Assembly: GCA_008508345.1 (NCBI GenBank)
Contig: QNGE01000890.1
Coordinates: 24,386-88,385 of the forward strand
Direction: 5' to 3'
DNA length: 64,000 nt
Source: Paragonimus westermani
Lineage: Eukaryota; Platyhelminthes; Trematoda; Plagiorchiida; Troglotrematidae
Shown: positions 1 to 10,993 of the stretch, one piece after another
Layout of the letters: each line of letters starts with the position of its first letter
Numbering within the stretch: the stretch's first letter is position 1
Made by a program: the position numbers and the translations under genes
Notes under the pieces: generated by a model
What the model was told of the DNA's origin: nothing
The model's database searches: none
What the model saw: only the letters and a program-made list of their open reading frames with translations

Positions 1-67
1 TGTAAGATATCCGCACCAAATGTAGTACGAATGAAGTTGAATAGTTTGGGCGTCGTGTTTAACATGT

Positions 68-172
68 TATTGATAAACAGATTGGGAATAACACAACGTT
101 ACGAGGTGGTTGAAACGTAGAGTATTACAACTTGCTCGTAACGTTGTGTTATTCCCAATCTATTTATCAATA
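68..172. repeat. Near-perfect inverted repeat (hairpin)
   Basis: Arms at 68-105 and 135-172 are reverse complements over 38 bp with one internal mismatch, separated by a 29-nt spacer. Outside the arms the pairing stops. The unit could be a small foldback element, a recent inverted duplication or an RNA hairpin. I found no second copy in the window. Confidence 0.9.
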
Positions 173-480
173 TCACGACAAATGTTTCACCGAGCGCCGA
201 AGAACGAAATAGGTTTATCAATTAACTGATAGATCGGAAACTACCTGAACAGACTGTACGAATAAATGACTGATGATGGTTTTTGTTTCGCTTAAGGCAC
301 ATCGGAATTGTGGGCCATTGGGTGACAAGTCCGCTCTGCCTTTCTGTTTGTCTGACCCTGCTTATGTTAAGTTACGTTGGGTCACGCTTTTCTCAGTTCA
401 GTTTGCCAGACAGTAGCCGCGCACGGCGTGGTCTGCGCGAATTATCATGCTACAACCAGATCACATTTCTGGAACACAAG
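173..480. other. No recognisable feature
   Basis: One short open frame (283-483, +) overlaps this interval but carries no motif I recognise. I see no repeat or RNA gene here. Confidence 0.6.
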
Positions 481-842
481 TGAGAGAGCGACGTGTAGGT
501 AATCTGATAAATAGGCAGTCTGTGGAACGTTTTTTATTTGTGGCCTGTGTTAAAGATGTGGCGGAGATCACTGAGGATACAGGTTAAAAGCATGTGGGTA
601 CGCAATCAGTTACCTGCAAATCGGTTCGAAGGCTGCTGAAAAAGTTTGTTGAAACGGACAATGTTCATGACTTAAAGAAAAAGTGGCCGACCGAGCATAT
701 CAATAGATGGTTGTTCTGCCAATGTACTGCAAAGTGTAAAAAACGGTCCCCAAAAGGGCGTCTGTCAGCGATACATTGCTCCCTTAGCCCAGAGGGCAAG
801 GCACCTCAAATTAGACAACATTTTCGAACGAGCTGTTCATGA
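481..842 (+). pseudogene. Possible Tc1/mariner-like transposase N-terminal HTH fragment
   Basis: A forward reading frame, interrupted by a TAA near 585, contains VRRLLKKFVETDNVHDLKKK around 620-685. This resembles the end of the first helix-turn-helix of Tc1-type transposases, where a basic 'R.L.RF.ETG.V.D' segment precedes an RP-rich linker. The preceding stretch (about 480-580) reads VRERRVGNL... and then a 'VAEIT' segment where the first helices would be. The part after 690 does not align convincingly, and I see neither the catalytic DDE/D domain nor terminal inverted repeats. If real, it is the N-terminal DNA-binding portion of a dead cut-and-paste transposon. A chance resemblance of a short ORF cannot be excluded. 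Confidence 0.33.
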
Positions 843-981
843 CTAGCTTGATAACACAGCAAGTTGCCTTCATCACAGGTAAGCTGGTGCTGACGTCGGG
901 TTGGGGGATGAGTGATGTGCCAAAAATGAAGCTTCTGCACCTATCCAAGCAGATAGAATACTGCTTCGTCGGAAAATACTG

Positions 982-985
<4 letters not shown>

Positions 986-1018
<33 letters not shown>
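986..1018. repeat. (AT)n microsatellite
   Basis: An uninterrupted run of about 16 AT dinucleotides. Confidence 0.97.
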
Positions 1019-1020
<2 letters not shown>

Positions 1021-2564
1021 ATTTTGATAGGCATCACTAGCATACTGGTTAACGTTTGTCCGCGACCGACGACCGAAGCACCGGAAATCGGGCAATCCTG
1101 TGTGGTCGATACTTTTCATCTCTTCAGTATCCGGTGTGCAGTGGACTTCGAAGTTGCATACTTGAGTGAGCTGACGGACGATTTTTTACATGCAACTGTG
1201 GTTCCAGTGTTTTGTGGTCTGCGCTCCGGTAAGAAGAGTTTCAAATGTTCCGGAGTGTAGCACACGACCGAGCCATGACCGCCCTTTGGTTCGGAGCCCA
1301 GTCCTGGGACGTACTATGCACAGGTGCCTCCCCGGGAGCGATACAAACAGCCGCCAGTGGATTGAATGGTCGACCTCACCAGTCGAACGTCAAATATCCG
1401 GGTCACCACATGGCTACTGCACAGGAGAACAGTAGGCAAGCTTGTGTGACGTCCCAGGTGAGTTATTTCCAAGACCTCAAGCTTGAGTCCATTCGCCCTG
1501 TACTTAGCGATGTATAGCCGTGCTTCAACTATGAACGATCCCATGACACAGCTTCACAGGTAGGTCCGGAGGTCAGAACAACACAAACACGTTCTTGGGT
1601 GAAGACGCGCACTTTAATAATCTGAGCAAGTGACGTTGAAACATGGCTATGACTTTTCCCAACAACACTGATCTACCATACAGATGAACAAATCCCCCTA
1701 CCGACAACCCCTGAAGTTCCATGCGTACATTATGGTGGGCTTCCATGTAGTCGTGGGTAAGTTTAGTCACACCTTTCAAAGAGCGCTGTCTCTAGCGTTT
1801 AACGGATTAAATCAAACATCCGAATTTAATAACCAGAAATAAGACTGAAGAGAGCTGGGGCATTCAAAAGTGCTTGTTGTTAGAGGTTGAGGGTACCTCG
1901 TTCGCAAAAGTATAGTGCACAATCAAAGTTTTTTAGAACTGAGTAAACAACATACTGTTGGCGAATTTACAGGTGACTCCAGCCCAGCCCAACCTGAGAA
2001 CAGATAGCATTCAAGTAGTTGTGCATTAAGAAGGCATCAGAAGATGATATTTTCGAATGCCCAGAGTAATACAACCAATGTGAGATTGGAAACGTGAGGA
2101 GCTTGAGGCGGGTGCTCAGTTAGGTTAGAGATGTGATCGTGAAACATATTCTATGTACCATAGACCGACCATCAAAGGCGCAGTTACAGACAACACTGGA
2201 CCACCACGTTCCCAACAAGTGACATTCGTGTACTACACATTGACCCAACAGACTGCTTCTGACTAGGCGAAAAGTAAAGGCTGCTACTTGTAAGAGTTCG
2301 AAAGATCTCATCTGAAACGTACAGGTCGCTGTTCGGTCAACTGGAACATCATGATAAACTCATCACCACATCTCCAGTGCGTTTGTCCGTACTTTTCCTT
2401 AATTACCATGTTGAACCTGTCACATGTGTAATGATTTCAATTACATCTCTAATTTTGTACCCAATGTGTGAGGTGTCATTATAGAGAGTCCCTATTGACC
2501 CTCATTTCAAAGGCTAAGGTGAACTATGAAAACAGCCGTGCTTGTTCAACTGACGTCCAGTACA

Positions 2565-2666
2565 ACGCCTGACAGGGACAGCCAGCCACAACGCTGACTG
2601 GGAGCGCCGGACACGACGTCTGACAGGGACCTCTCGATAAAGTGCCTGGAAGGAATGCCCGACATG
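2565..2666. repeat. Degenerate 25-26 bp tandem repeat, about four units
   Basis: Units start near 2565, 2591, 2616 and 2641. The first three share the core ACG-C/T-CTGAC-GGGA at the same place in each period, and the fourth is weaker. The block is more GC-rich than its surroundings. Confidence 0.55.
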
Positions 2667-3789
2667 ATCAGCGGCTCCAATTTCGTCAGCAACGTTATTG
2701 TCGATTCCAAGAACACATTACCCACTTGATGAACTGGCATGGCTCTTGACGACGAAGACCGCCAGAACTATTCAGGTTTTGTCACACAATACTACGGGAT
2801 ACTTCAAGATGACTACTCACTGCTGCATAGCGTGCTGTACACATCTTGTTTTGAAGTTGCCACACAAACTAAATAATATGCAGTCCTACGGCAAGCTTGT
2901 TCAACTCCAAGACTTGTACAGTTTCATCCAGTAAACGAACTGCAAGTCAAGGATCACTGCCACATCAACCCATTCGTCTGTCACATCCCGCAAGTCCCCA
3001 CTGTCAAAATTTGTGATTCGTAACCGTCAGTCATTTCTACCGTGCTATCCGGATTTTGGTAAATCCAAGCATTTTGTCACACAGTTTCTGTTATTCGATT
3101 TTACTTGGTACACTGCCTTTCACGTGTTATATTGACGTTACCCACCTTCTCGTTATATGCAACTTTTGCGTCAATACATTAAGGCTCACTTGGAAAAGAT
3201 GAAAAGGTAGGCGAATTCGGTTTGGAAAAATCAATGGAAATGTGAGCTCATCGTGGTCTTGGAATGTTGCCTAAATTCAAATGACAACGTAACAGTTGTA
3301 TCCAGCCTAGATAAACAGTTGTGAATCACCGATTAGTTGAACTGAGTGGTTAGCAAATTCTAGCTGGAGCATTGTTTCATTTGAGTGATGAACACGTGAA
3401 CACATGGACAAATGCAGTGCCTTTTTTCTAGATAGATGGATGAGATGGTGAGGCAATGTTTTAACTAGGTGGAGTGGAATTGTATGTCGCAGTAACAGTA
3501 CCTGCGCCGTATCGCATGAATGATTCTCAATGAGGTCAGTAACTCTATCCACCCGCAGATGTGTCCAAGTTTTGCGGTAAGAGCGAAAGCGTGCCAGTCT
3601 GGACAGTCAGCAAAATGTCGCAATCGTGTGAACTTTGAGAAAACCAAAAGCAAACGAACAGACAATCTAGGTCATGCAAAGACAACATCAGAAGGCTAGC
3701 AGGTCACAGTTAACAACGCGTAAGCTATTTACAAGAAGAGCGATCGAGTTGATCAACACAAACGTGATGTAAATTTGACCACAAGGCTC

Positions 3790-5600
3790 ATCGTTTCAAT
3801 TCACAACCCGGAGGATGGTGTTCAAGCGGATAGTCGCACGGGTGGTCGGCTGCTGAAAATATGAAATTTCGGTACCCCAAGTCCGTTATCAAGCTTGATT
3901 CTTTAAATGCCGTTGTGTGTCAGCGGTAATGTGTTGCTTGTACACAGTGATAAACGCCTTCAACTGAATATCAACACAGACGGGACCTATTAACTAGAAT
4001 CGCAAATGAACAGACGAAAACTAGAATGATGTAGTATCTTGCAATCTCATAAGCCATAGACGTGTTATGTACAACAAACTGAGCGAACCGTTTCAAATTG
4101 GAACAATAAACTTAACCAAACTAGTGAATTACATGGTCAAAATCAATCAAAATCAAGGCAACCTCAACACCACAGTAACTCGCTGAGGAGTAGGCAAGAA
4201 ACTATAGCAATCCACAGTTTTCGTATTCCGATTTTTGTCTCTGAATGGATTAAGGGAACCAATTGGTTCAAGACATACTATCCCTCTCAAACTTCACACG
4301 AAAGAACTGTCAGACTAATACACGGACTCTGCATCAGTGGGCATTCCGTGGATGGAATCCAGAACGCTTACTAGTTAGACGGCCAGCATCCAAAGTAGCT
4401 GTCCCTGGCCCCGAGTTGCCGGTTCGCAAAATCAAGGTTAACGCACCTTTTAAAAGTCTCTCAAATATTTTGTGGAAGAAGCGCAGCTTGAAAAATTGAA
4501 ACCGAGCTGCTTGTCAATACAGCCATAGTGCGGTCTGCATTGTTGTATGGCAATAATACCTGAACATGCGGTACCTTAGCCGTTTACGTGCGCAATCTCC
4601 AACATGCATTTTGAATAATCAGTCGTCAAACATGGCTTCCAACATTGAGGTAGTTCGGCAAGTAGACATGGACGGAGATAAATTTATGCTAATGCCCGAT
4701 CAGCCTCGTTGACCGAAACATGTCCGTAGGACGGCTAACGAATGAATTCCAAAACAGCCGGTGTGTTGGCAAATGAAAGCAAGTAACCAAAATCCCGTTG
4801 GCCAGAAGCTACGAGAGCAGATTGTTATCCACGTAAGTCTTTCGCGCCGTTCTTTGTTCATAGAAAGACCTATCCTTGGGCGGGACTGACAGGAGGAATA
4901 CGATCTTGACAGGCGTCTGAAAGCTCGATGAGCAAACGATGCGTGACTGGGAATTCAAGTGGGTGATGTGCAAAGGAATTATAGTACCATAGGTCATAGT
5001 GATATGAAATGACATGGCGTTGGGATGAGTGTGGCAGTGACTAGTTTGGCCATCTCGGTGTGCTAAGTCATCGATGTACTTATGGCAAGTCGTCAACAAA
5101 GAGACGACGATTGTTTCAGACATAAGTTAGCCAAAAAGACTTTATGTGGACTAATTACCTCTGTCGTATGGTAACCGATTCGCTCCCTTTTTTAATAGTC
5201 TGAGTCCTCCGGTGGCGTGCTATCCTCTTTTTTCTCACGGTGAAGTGTTTGTTTGGTAACCCAGTGTAAATCTAGCGCAAATTTTTTAGACCGTGTACCA
5301 GATATCCCGATATTTACTCATATATCTAAACTTAAATGTGTGTCTGTACTACCAGCTTAGAATTTATCATTAGGGAATGACTCTTCCGTCTGTGAAAAGT
5401 TTACTTTCCTTTGTCTCAGAAGCTTATCATCTAACTGTCACGTATTGAAAGGATGGATTTCAAAGGCTTCTCGTCACACACCTCTCAGCATTAGGATTTT
5501 TAGTGTATACGGAACACATGAGCGGACCCGCACTTGTGAACAGGCTTCGGATGATGCGACAAGTTAATCCGGAGGGAAATTCCGTCAAACCATGTTGAAA
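3790..5600 (+). mobile_element. LINE-A1: heavily decayed LINE family A copy (RT, C-terminus, 3' UTR)
   Basis: This region follows LINE-A4 (46.3 kb) in order. At 3813-3885 it encodes DGVQADSRTGGRLLK, matching DGVEVEYRKDGRLLN of A4. The RT active-site segment near 3920 aligns at the DNA level, but FADD has decayed to a non-acidic sequence. The 4420-4500 stretch matches the 'W..(H)SLK' segment. At 4510-4560 the frame reads TAIVRSALLYGN, and 4640-4830 reads IEVVRQVDMDG...HVRR...IPKQ. Then 4960-5020 matches the KGTIGAIG segment and 5060-5130 the finger/basic tail. The 3' UTR similarity runs to about 5596, where GACAAGTTAATCCGG matches the family 3' end. There are many stops and frameshifts. It is the most diverged copy, and its 5' boundary is uncertain. 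Confidence 0.8.
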
Positions 5601-7785
5601 GAGAACAAGTGTATGCTTGTATCCAATAGTGACCGTGTATAGCTCAATCGCTGTTTTCGGAAACTGTTAACCCTTCTTTCAAAATGTGCACCATTGACGA
5701 GGAACGCAACAGTAATACTTTTCAGCGGCCATAGGTAATATACAAATAATCTTTTTATGAATCTATTGTTATGTGGTCGAAGCGCTCGATTTGATTCTGC
5801 GCGACATGCTCAGACGTCATATTCTCGTTCGTTTATCGGTAGTACGCTCAAAATCTACTGATCTGGTTGCTACACTTTCGTTCGCACTTTTCAGTTCGTA
5901 GGATTATTACAAAACACTTTCGCGAAAGCCCAGTTTCACCGTACTACCATCACAGTTTGCCTATTACATTACCTCGCACACAAGTGTCACGAAACAGAAT
6001 AAAAAAGTTATGGAAATTGGGGTTTCAACTTTATACAACACCTAAATCACAACTGCCACACAGATAAAGTGGTTTTTAAATAAGTGGTACGGATAACTCG
6101 TCCAAGTTTCAGTCAATCTCAAGTAGATCGTTTGATGTCTACTGTTCGTTGGAATGGATGAATGTTTCTCATATTTTATAATCCATCCCTAAAATAATTC
6201 ATGCCCAAATTACACCTAAAGACGAACACCTTATAGTTCCTTCGTCTGCAGTATTCTTTTCACGTTCAAATTTATCCTACAGCTACCCTGGTCATGGTTT
6301 TTAGTCTACAGCTATGCAATCTTTGAAAATTTTCTCACCGACCTTCATCATAGAAGACTACACTGTAACCGCGCAGCCCAACAGATTGAGCTTCCACTCA
6401 AAGGCCCCCTAGGAGCAGATGGGCCATTGCATATTGACACCTGTCTGGTGTGATGGTCTCTACAGTTAGTATTTGTTAAGTTCACCTCGCTGATCGTGAA
6501 GCACAGGTAGATGAATAGCTTTCATCCACGAGCTGCTCACCGGCTAAGGCCCAAAAGTGCAAAGGTTCTTATCGGTACGACAGTATATCAGACGTGTCTA
6601 CTATTGAGCTGTACTGTCCGAGTACGACTCTGTATGTTTGAGTTAGTTGATACAAAATATGGTCTAGTGCGATTAGTCGTCATAATCCACTAAATGGAAG
6701 TAAACGCAAATAAAAAGGTATGGAAGCATATCATTATTTGTCTCAAAAATCTGCTTCAGTCGCCATCAAGAATGGTCGCGGCGGAACTTTATGCACAATT
6801 TATACTAAAAGTTTGCTGTTACCGTAAACCATGCAATTTCAACGACGAGGTTCAACTATGCTTTTCTGAAAGATCACATTAGTGGCTATGATCCAGTAGT
6901 AATCACCCTTGCCAAGTGATGTGGCAGGGCACATCCGTTACTTGTTTTTGCCGCACCACGATTTGGCATGTCGACAGACGCAGTCGAGTGCGCGGCAGAT
7001 CGATGATTGGACATGCCGTCCATCACGTGTTAATGAGCTTCACTTCTGTTGGAAACGTCAATAAGTGAGGACGTCGTGTTGTAATACCTGGACGGGCTGT
7101 CAGAATAATCAAGCCAGCACCTAAAAAGGGACAAAAAGTGTTGGTAATTAACACCATATTCAATTTATGCCTTTTGAGAGGCCCTATCTGGCGGTTATTT
7201 TACAGAGCATTTTCTCTGACTAATCAGAAAATGAGGGACATACTTGCTCACTTAATCAACACAACATTTGGCGGGACTTAGAATAGGTTGAAACACGTCT
7301 CTTGGATTCATCAACGAAACGTTGGATTATTTAACACTGGTGGAGCTATTGCAAGCATCATAACTACTGAACAGGTGAAGTAGACTGTGCTAAAATAAAA
7401 CAGCGGGAAAAGTTGTGTACCTAGTTGGTGTGGATCTTTGGTAACTGGTTTGAATCATTCGGCCGTCGTGTATCAGATTCATGTTCAGCGGTCTATAACA
7501 ACACTACGTTGATGCTCCAAGTACCGCTTAGTGCATCATGACGACACATCATTACATACGTGATGCTAAACGAAAACATTTGATTTTCAGTTGATTCCGA
7601 ATTTGGGACTGGCCTTCAATCCACATGAGTACCACACTCAGATGTCCCGAGAGGCTACTAGCACGACGGATACACGAAAATGTTAAAGACCGAGGCTCGA
7701 CAACCAAACTAATGTTTCGATTAAGTAATTAAGCAAGATAATCCTGATTCCTCTCGAGCCGTTATTCACCAGCCCACCCAAAGGA
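5601..7785. other. No recognisable feature
   Basis: Only scattered short frames occur (for example 5867-6067, 6511-6693 and 6694-6882, all +), without motifs. No tandem repeat or RNA gene is visible. Confidence 0.6.
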
Positions 7786-7799
7786 AGTAACTAAGTTTT

Positions 7800-8200
7800 A
7801 AAGGGGACAGAATGAATACGTGCTGGAGTTCAGTGGATAAGGTGTCTGGCGTGCATATCCTTTGCGCTCTGTTTGTTAAGCAACAAACCAAATTTCGCTT
7901 ATACTTCAACGGAACAAACCTGCAAAAGTGTGTGTACTGGCCAATCCACGTTTTTTCCCTGTGAACTGACCTTCGAATTGATCCGTCAGTTCTACGAAGC
8001 ATAGTGACAACTAAAAACGATAGTTGATTGTTCGTCTCTAATTCAATAATGAAAGTGATGTTGGGGTGTGCACGATTGAAATCAGCCAAAATATATCGTC
8101 TACATAGCGTCTATAGAGACAGCAATTATCGACGACGTGACGTAGTTCAGTGGTCTCTAGTTTGGCCATGAATGTATCTGCGAGCAGCACGTTCGAGATG
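7800..8200 (-). pseudogene. PLE-1 reverse-transcriptase segment (inverted 5' part)
   Basis: Read on the minus strand from about 8190 down to 7817, this encodes the Penelope-type RT palm and thumb. In order: LLADTFMAKLE (about 8178-8146), then RRYVDDIF with an intact YVDD catalytic motif (about 8115-8092), then, after a -1-type frameshift, ADFNRAHPNITF, DGSIRRSVHREKTW, GQYTHF, FVPLKYKRNLV and ICTPDTLSTELQHV (ends about 7817). These are successive conserved blocks of GIY-YIG Penelope-like elements. The RT would have copied element RNA at a cleaved target. Homology ends abruptly near 7810 on the left. On the right it ends near 8190-8200, where plus-strand PLE sequence begins. The fingers and the N-terminal half of the RT are absent. 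Confidence 0.9.
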
Positions 8201-8910
8201 TGCTAAGTCTAAACAGATATCCCCAGCGATTCCTGGATAGAAACATGCAACCAAACGTGAGGCATGAAATTGTCCAGACGGTGAATAAAAAACCCATTTT
8301 TATCACTCTATCATACAAGGGTGAAGTTATCAGTGAAATTGTCACTCGCCGAGTTTGCAGTGCAGTGGAGAAGGCCTATCCAGCAGCACGGGTTATCTTA
8401 TTGCTCAATACCTGCCCGGTACTGGTGCCACACCTCAAAGATAGTTTGCCTAGGTTTTCCTCGTCCTTTTGTGTTTATCATCTCACCTGTTGTTGTCAAG
8501 CAGGTTACGTTGGGAGAATCACAAGACGGCTATCGGAAATGATTCGTGAACACCTTCCGAAATGGCTTCGCAACGGTTCGATAAAGCCCATTGCCAGTGC
8601 AATCGGTTCCCACTTAATTGACACCGGTCACCAAATTGAGCCAGATGAAGCCTTCCGAGTTATTTACAAGGTTCGTCAATCCCACTCCAGAGCTGTCAGG
8701 TTGCCACTGTTATCAACGGCCGAGGCTATTGCCATCAGACTCTACAACCCCTCTCTGTATGCCCAAAAACAGTTCGTGCAAACCAACAATCATGGCTGTT
8801 GGTATGGTGTTGTCGGATCTGTTACTAACAGGAGTGTGGGTGAAACCTTTCTGAACAAATTGCGACAAAAAGTTTTTGGCATCCTAGTCATCAATAACAT
8901 CGGCCATTAG
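8200..8910 (+). pseudogene. PLE-1 linker and GIY-YIG endonuclease segment
   Basis: A 236-codon open frame. Residues 6-18 (RYPQRFLDRNMQP) are the post-thumb block that in intact PLEs directly follows the TELQHV block. Residues 32-90 hold the linker (KPIFITLSYKGEVISE, then AVEKAYPAARVIL). Residues 91-125 are the GIY-YIG core: VYHLTCCCQAGYVGRITRRL followed by IREHLPKW. A conserved tail follows (HLIDTGHQIEPDEAFRVIYK near 136-155, then LLSTAEAIAIRLYNPSLYAQK near 170-190). In this family the endonuclease nicks target DNA for priming. The frame has no internal stop over 237 codons, so this part is well preserved. The ATG at 8200 falls at the inversion junction and is unlikely to be a genuine start. 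The element end lies somewhere after about 8800. Confidence 0.93.
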
Positions 8911-10421
8911 CAAACTAGCAATAATCACTCCGGACGGTACACTAAGAAACTTAACTCCAAAACAGGGTAAATCAATAATCTTGTCGTGAGGTGTGATTTT
9001 CTCCTGCAAGACACACCGAACAAAATTCGGTAAGCATTTGATAGTTATGACTGGTATTCATTGTCATCTGTGGTTACTCAAACTCGAGATGTAGTGACGA
9101 TCTCACATACGAATTCAACGTTCACGTCCTCTTCTCCCAATCCGAAACGAACGTTTTCACCCAGCTAATTAATCACTAACGGAAAAACACCCTTTCCGAA
9201 TTTGAAAATTGGAAATTGTCATAACAACCGATTGTTTGCAATCGAGTTAGGCGAAGAGTCAACATCAGTTTTGCACATAGAAACCAGTCAAAAATGATCA
9301 ACGCTGTCTTGATTTGATGACATATTCACTGAAAGATTGAGAAGTGAATCGATGAACTGTTAGACTTTCATCAGTTGCACTGATGTCTCAACAAGATCAT
9401 TATGTCAGAACAACTTTTAAGTAACCGGCAATTTTGATAGCATTTTATTCATGACACGAGAGTCTCATCAGAACAGGCAAACCAACTACAAGTGTGGTGG
9501 TATGTAAATCAGGCTAGATATGAACAACGGAGTGAATCGGAAGGCATCAGGTCATGGGTCAACTGTACACAAACAGGGGTCAATACAAAGTTCGATTTGT
9601 TAACTAAAGTCGATCGGGGGCAAGTGAAATGCGAAACAGAAATGAAATCAATACGGTCTTTTAGACGGGTTGATTGCAGCGTCAAATTGTTTTTGAATTT
9701 CAAACTGTGAGTAAAATGTAATCAAATATAAACAAAGTGGGATCGCGGCCTAAACAAAACTCTGTTTCACACTGGTGATGACAGTATGATCACCGGAGGT
9801 CCATTGACACGCTACCATACACCCCCGGAACGACTTGAACATCCAAATCTATGCAGCATCGTCAAAAATCTTTTCCGGCTCACAGAATCCAATCAATAAA
9901 GAGGTATACGGGGGCTTCTTACGTTCATTGCACGTGCCTTGGAGCTGGCGAGCTACAAACATCAAGACAACAGTAATACAACTGGTTTGAAGACGACGAT
10001 GTTACTCAGAAACGTTTGTCTCTATGTGTTCCACATTAAGGCAAATGGACGCGATTTTTACGTTAATTTATGCAGTACGGTTCAGTGGATTGATGCCTCG
10101 ATAGCTGCTTATTCTATGTTACATTGAAACTCGCTGAACGAACGGCAGGCTCGAGTCCGTTGGTAGCTTTGACACAGTAGAAACAGAAGCCCAGGAACTA
10201 CGGATACATTTACTTGATTTGAAACTAAATGTACTTAAAGATGCCACAATGTTGGAATCATATCAGAATGTGATAAACCACAAGGGACCGGCGTTATCGA
10301 TCGCTCTACAATTGTTGACATGTTGACCCCAATTGGACCTGGAGAACGCTTTTCGGATGTTACGCAACAAAAGATTGAAGGTTTCTCCGGTTCGCGGAGG
10401 CAGTAGCAATTACCAACTGAA
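8911..10421. other. No recognisable feature
   Basis: The start of this interval may hold the remaining 3' end of PLE-1, which I cannot delimit. The frames at 9492-9710 (+) and 9939-10127 (+) have no recognisable motif. Confidence 0.55.
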
Positions 10422-10560
10422 GGTCACCGTTCTGCCTACAGAAAGACTTGTTCTCATCAGTACCAGATTTCTTTGGTAAGTCATGTGCACTGATGTGTGT
10501 GTGTATTTGTGTGATGGTTGATTTTGTCGTTTGGCTTCACAACGTCCACTGAGCTATGCT
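10422..10560 (+). repeat. Repeat R, uninterrupted copy (contains TG-rich tract)
   Basis: Positions 10422-10476 match 54193-54247 at 48 of 55 bases, including a 24-base identical core. Positions 10515-10560 match 55915-55960 at roughly 85%. Here the two blocks are only about 38 bp apart, separated by a TG-rich tract (10493-10512). At the second locus they flank LINE-A5. The identity of R is unknown. Confidence 0.75.
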
Positions 10561-10629
10561 ACGTAACCCCGCAGTTTACAGTATGTACCTGATGAGATGA
10601 AGCGACATGTGCTGAAGAGATACATTGTA

Positions 10630-10790
10630 GCCAACGATATCGTCCAAAGGCGTACCAAAAATATTAGCATACCAACTTTTTCCCGTAACAACTTTGAACA
10701 GAAAAGTCAGAAATAGCTTCCCTATTCAAATTTGTTACGGGAAAACTTGTTTTGCTTATATTTGGTACGCTTTTGAACGATATCGTTGGC
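10630..10790. repeat. Long foldback made of Gypsy RT sequence
   Basis: The left arm (10630-10698) is the reverse complement of the right arm (10725-10790). About 87% of positions match, with a few small indels, and the loop is 26 nt. The right arm encodes the segment just before RYRWPRLPFGL of the Gypsy RT. The left arm is therefore an inverted duplicate of it. Confidence 0.9.
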
Positions 10791-10993
10791 CACGTCTACC
10801 GTTTGGACTAAAAGTATCAGGCGAAATTTTCCAAATGCAGACGATCGACGCCATGTTAATCTATTGTAACATCCCAGGAGCACGGTCAGAATCTCCAGCG
10901 ATTTTCGAAGTGATACAGAACATCAATATGAAGGAACAGGATGTTAAGGTTTTGTTGGGGATGTTAAATACCCCCCAAGAACTGTCCAACTGA
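10694..10993 (+). pseudogene. Ty3/Gypsy reverse-transcriptase remnant with internal deletion
   Basis: This 99-codon open frame contains FERYRWPRLPFGLKVSGEIFQ (residues about 27-47), the conserved Gypsy RT block that ends in the 'PFGL..A.EIFQ' signature. It then jumps to IFEVIQNINMKEQDVKVLLGM (about 70-90), the block found after the palm in intact elements ('..V..LLGM.NY'). The intervening palm section, which would hold the YxDD catalytic doublet, is missing: roughly 60 residues expected and about 20 unrelated ones present. The frame is open only because the deletion preserved it. It is followed by the RNase H remnant on the same strand. Confidence 0.82.

Larger units (their letters stand above)
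843..3789. other. No gene seen; one AT microsatellite and one degenerate tandem repeat
   Basis: Several 60-100 codon frames occur on both strands, but none carries a recognisable motif. The only structure I can support is listed separately: the AT run at 986-1018 and the 26-bp tandem units at 2565-2666. Confidence 0.6.
7800..8910 (+). mobile_element. PLE-1: 5'-truncated, 5'-inverted Penelope-like element
   Basis: The RT part (minus) and the linker/GIY-YIG part (plus) are head to head. The left edge (TELQHV) and the first plus-strand block (RYPQRF) are adjacent in an uninverted element, so little or nothing was lost at the internal breakpoint. The truncated RT edge (LLADTF) sits at the junction near 8195. 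This is the arrangement produced by twin priming. No target-site duplication was identified by eye. Confidence 0.85.
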
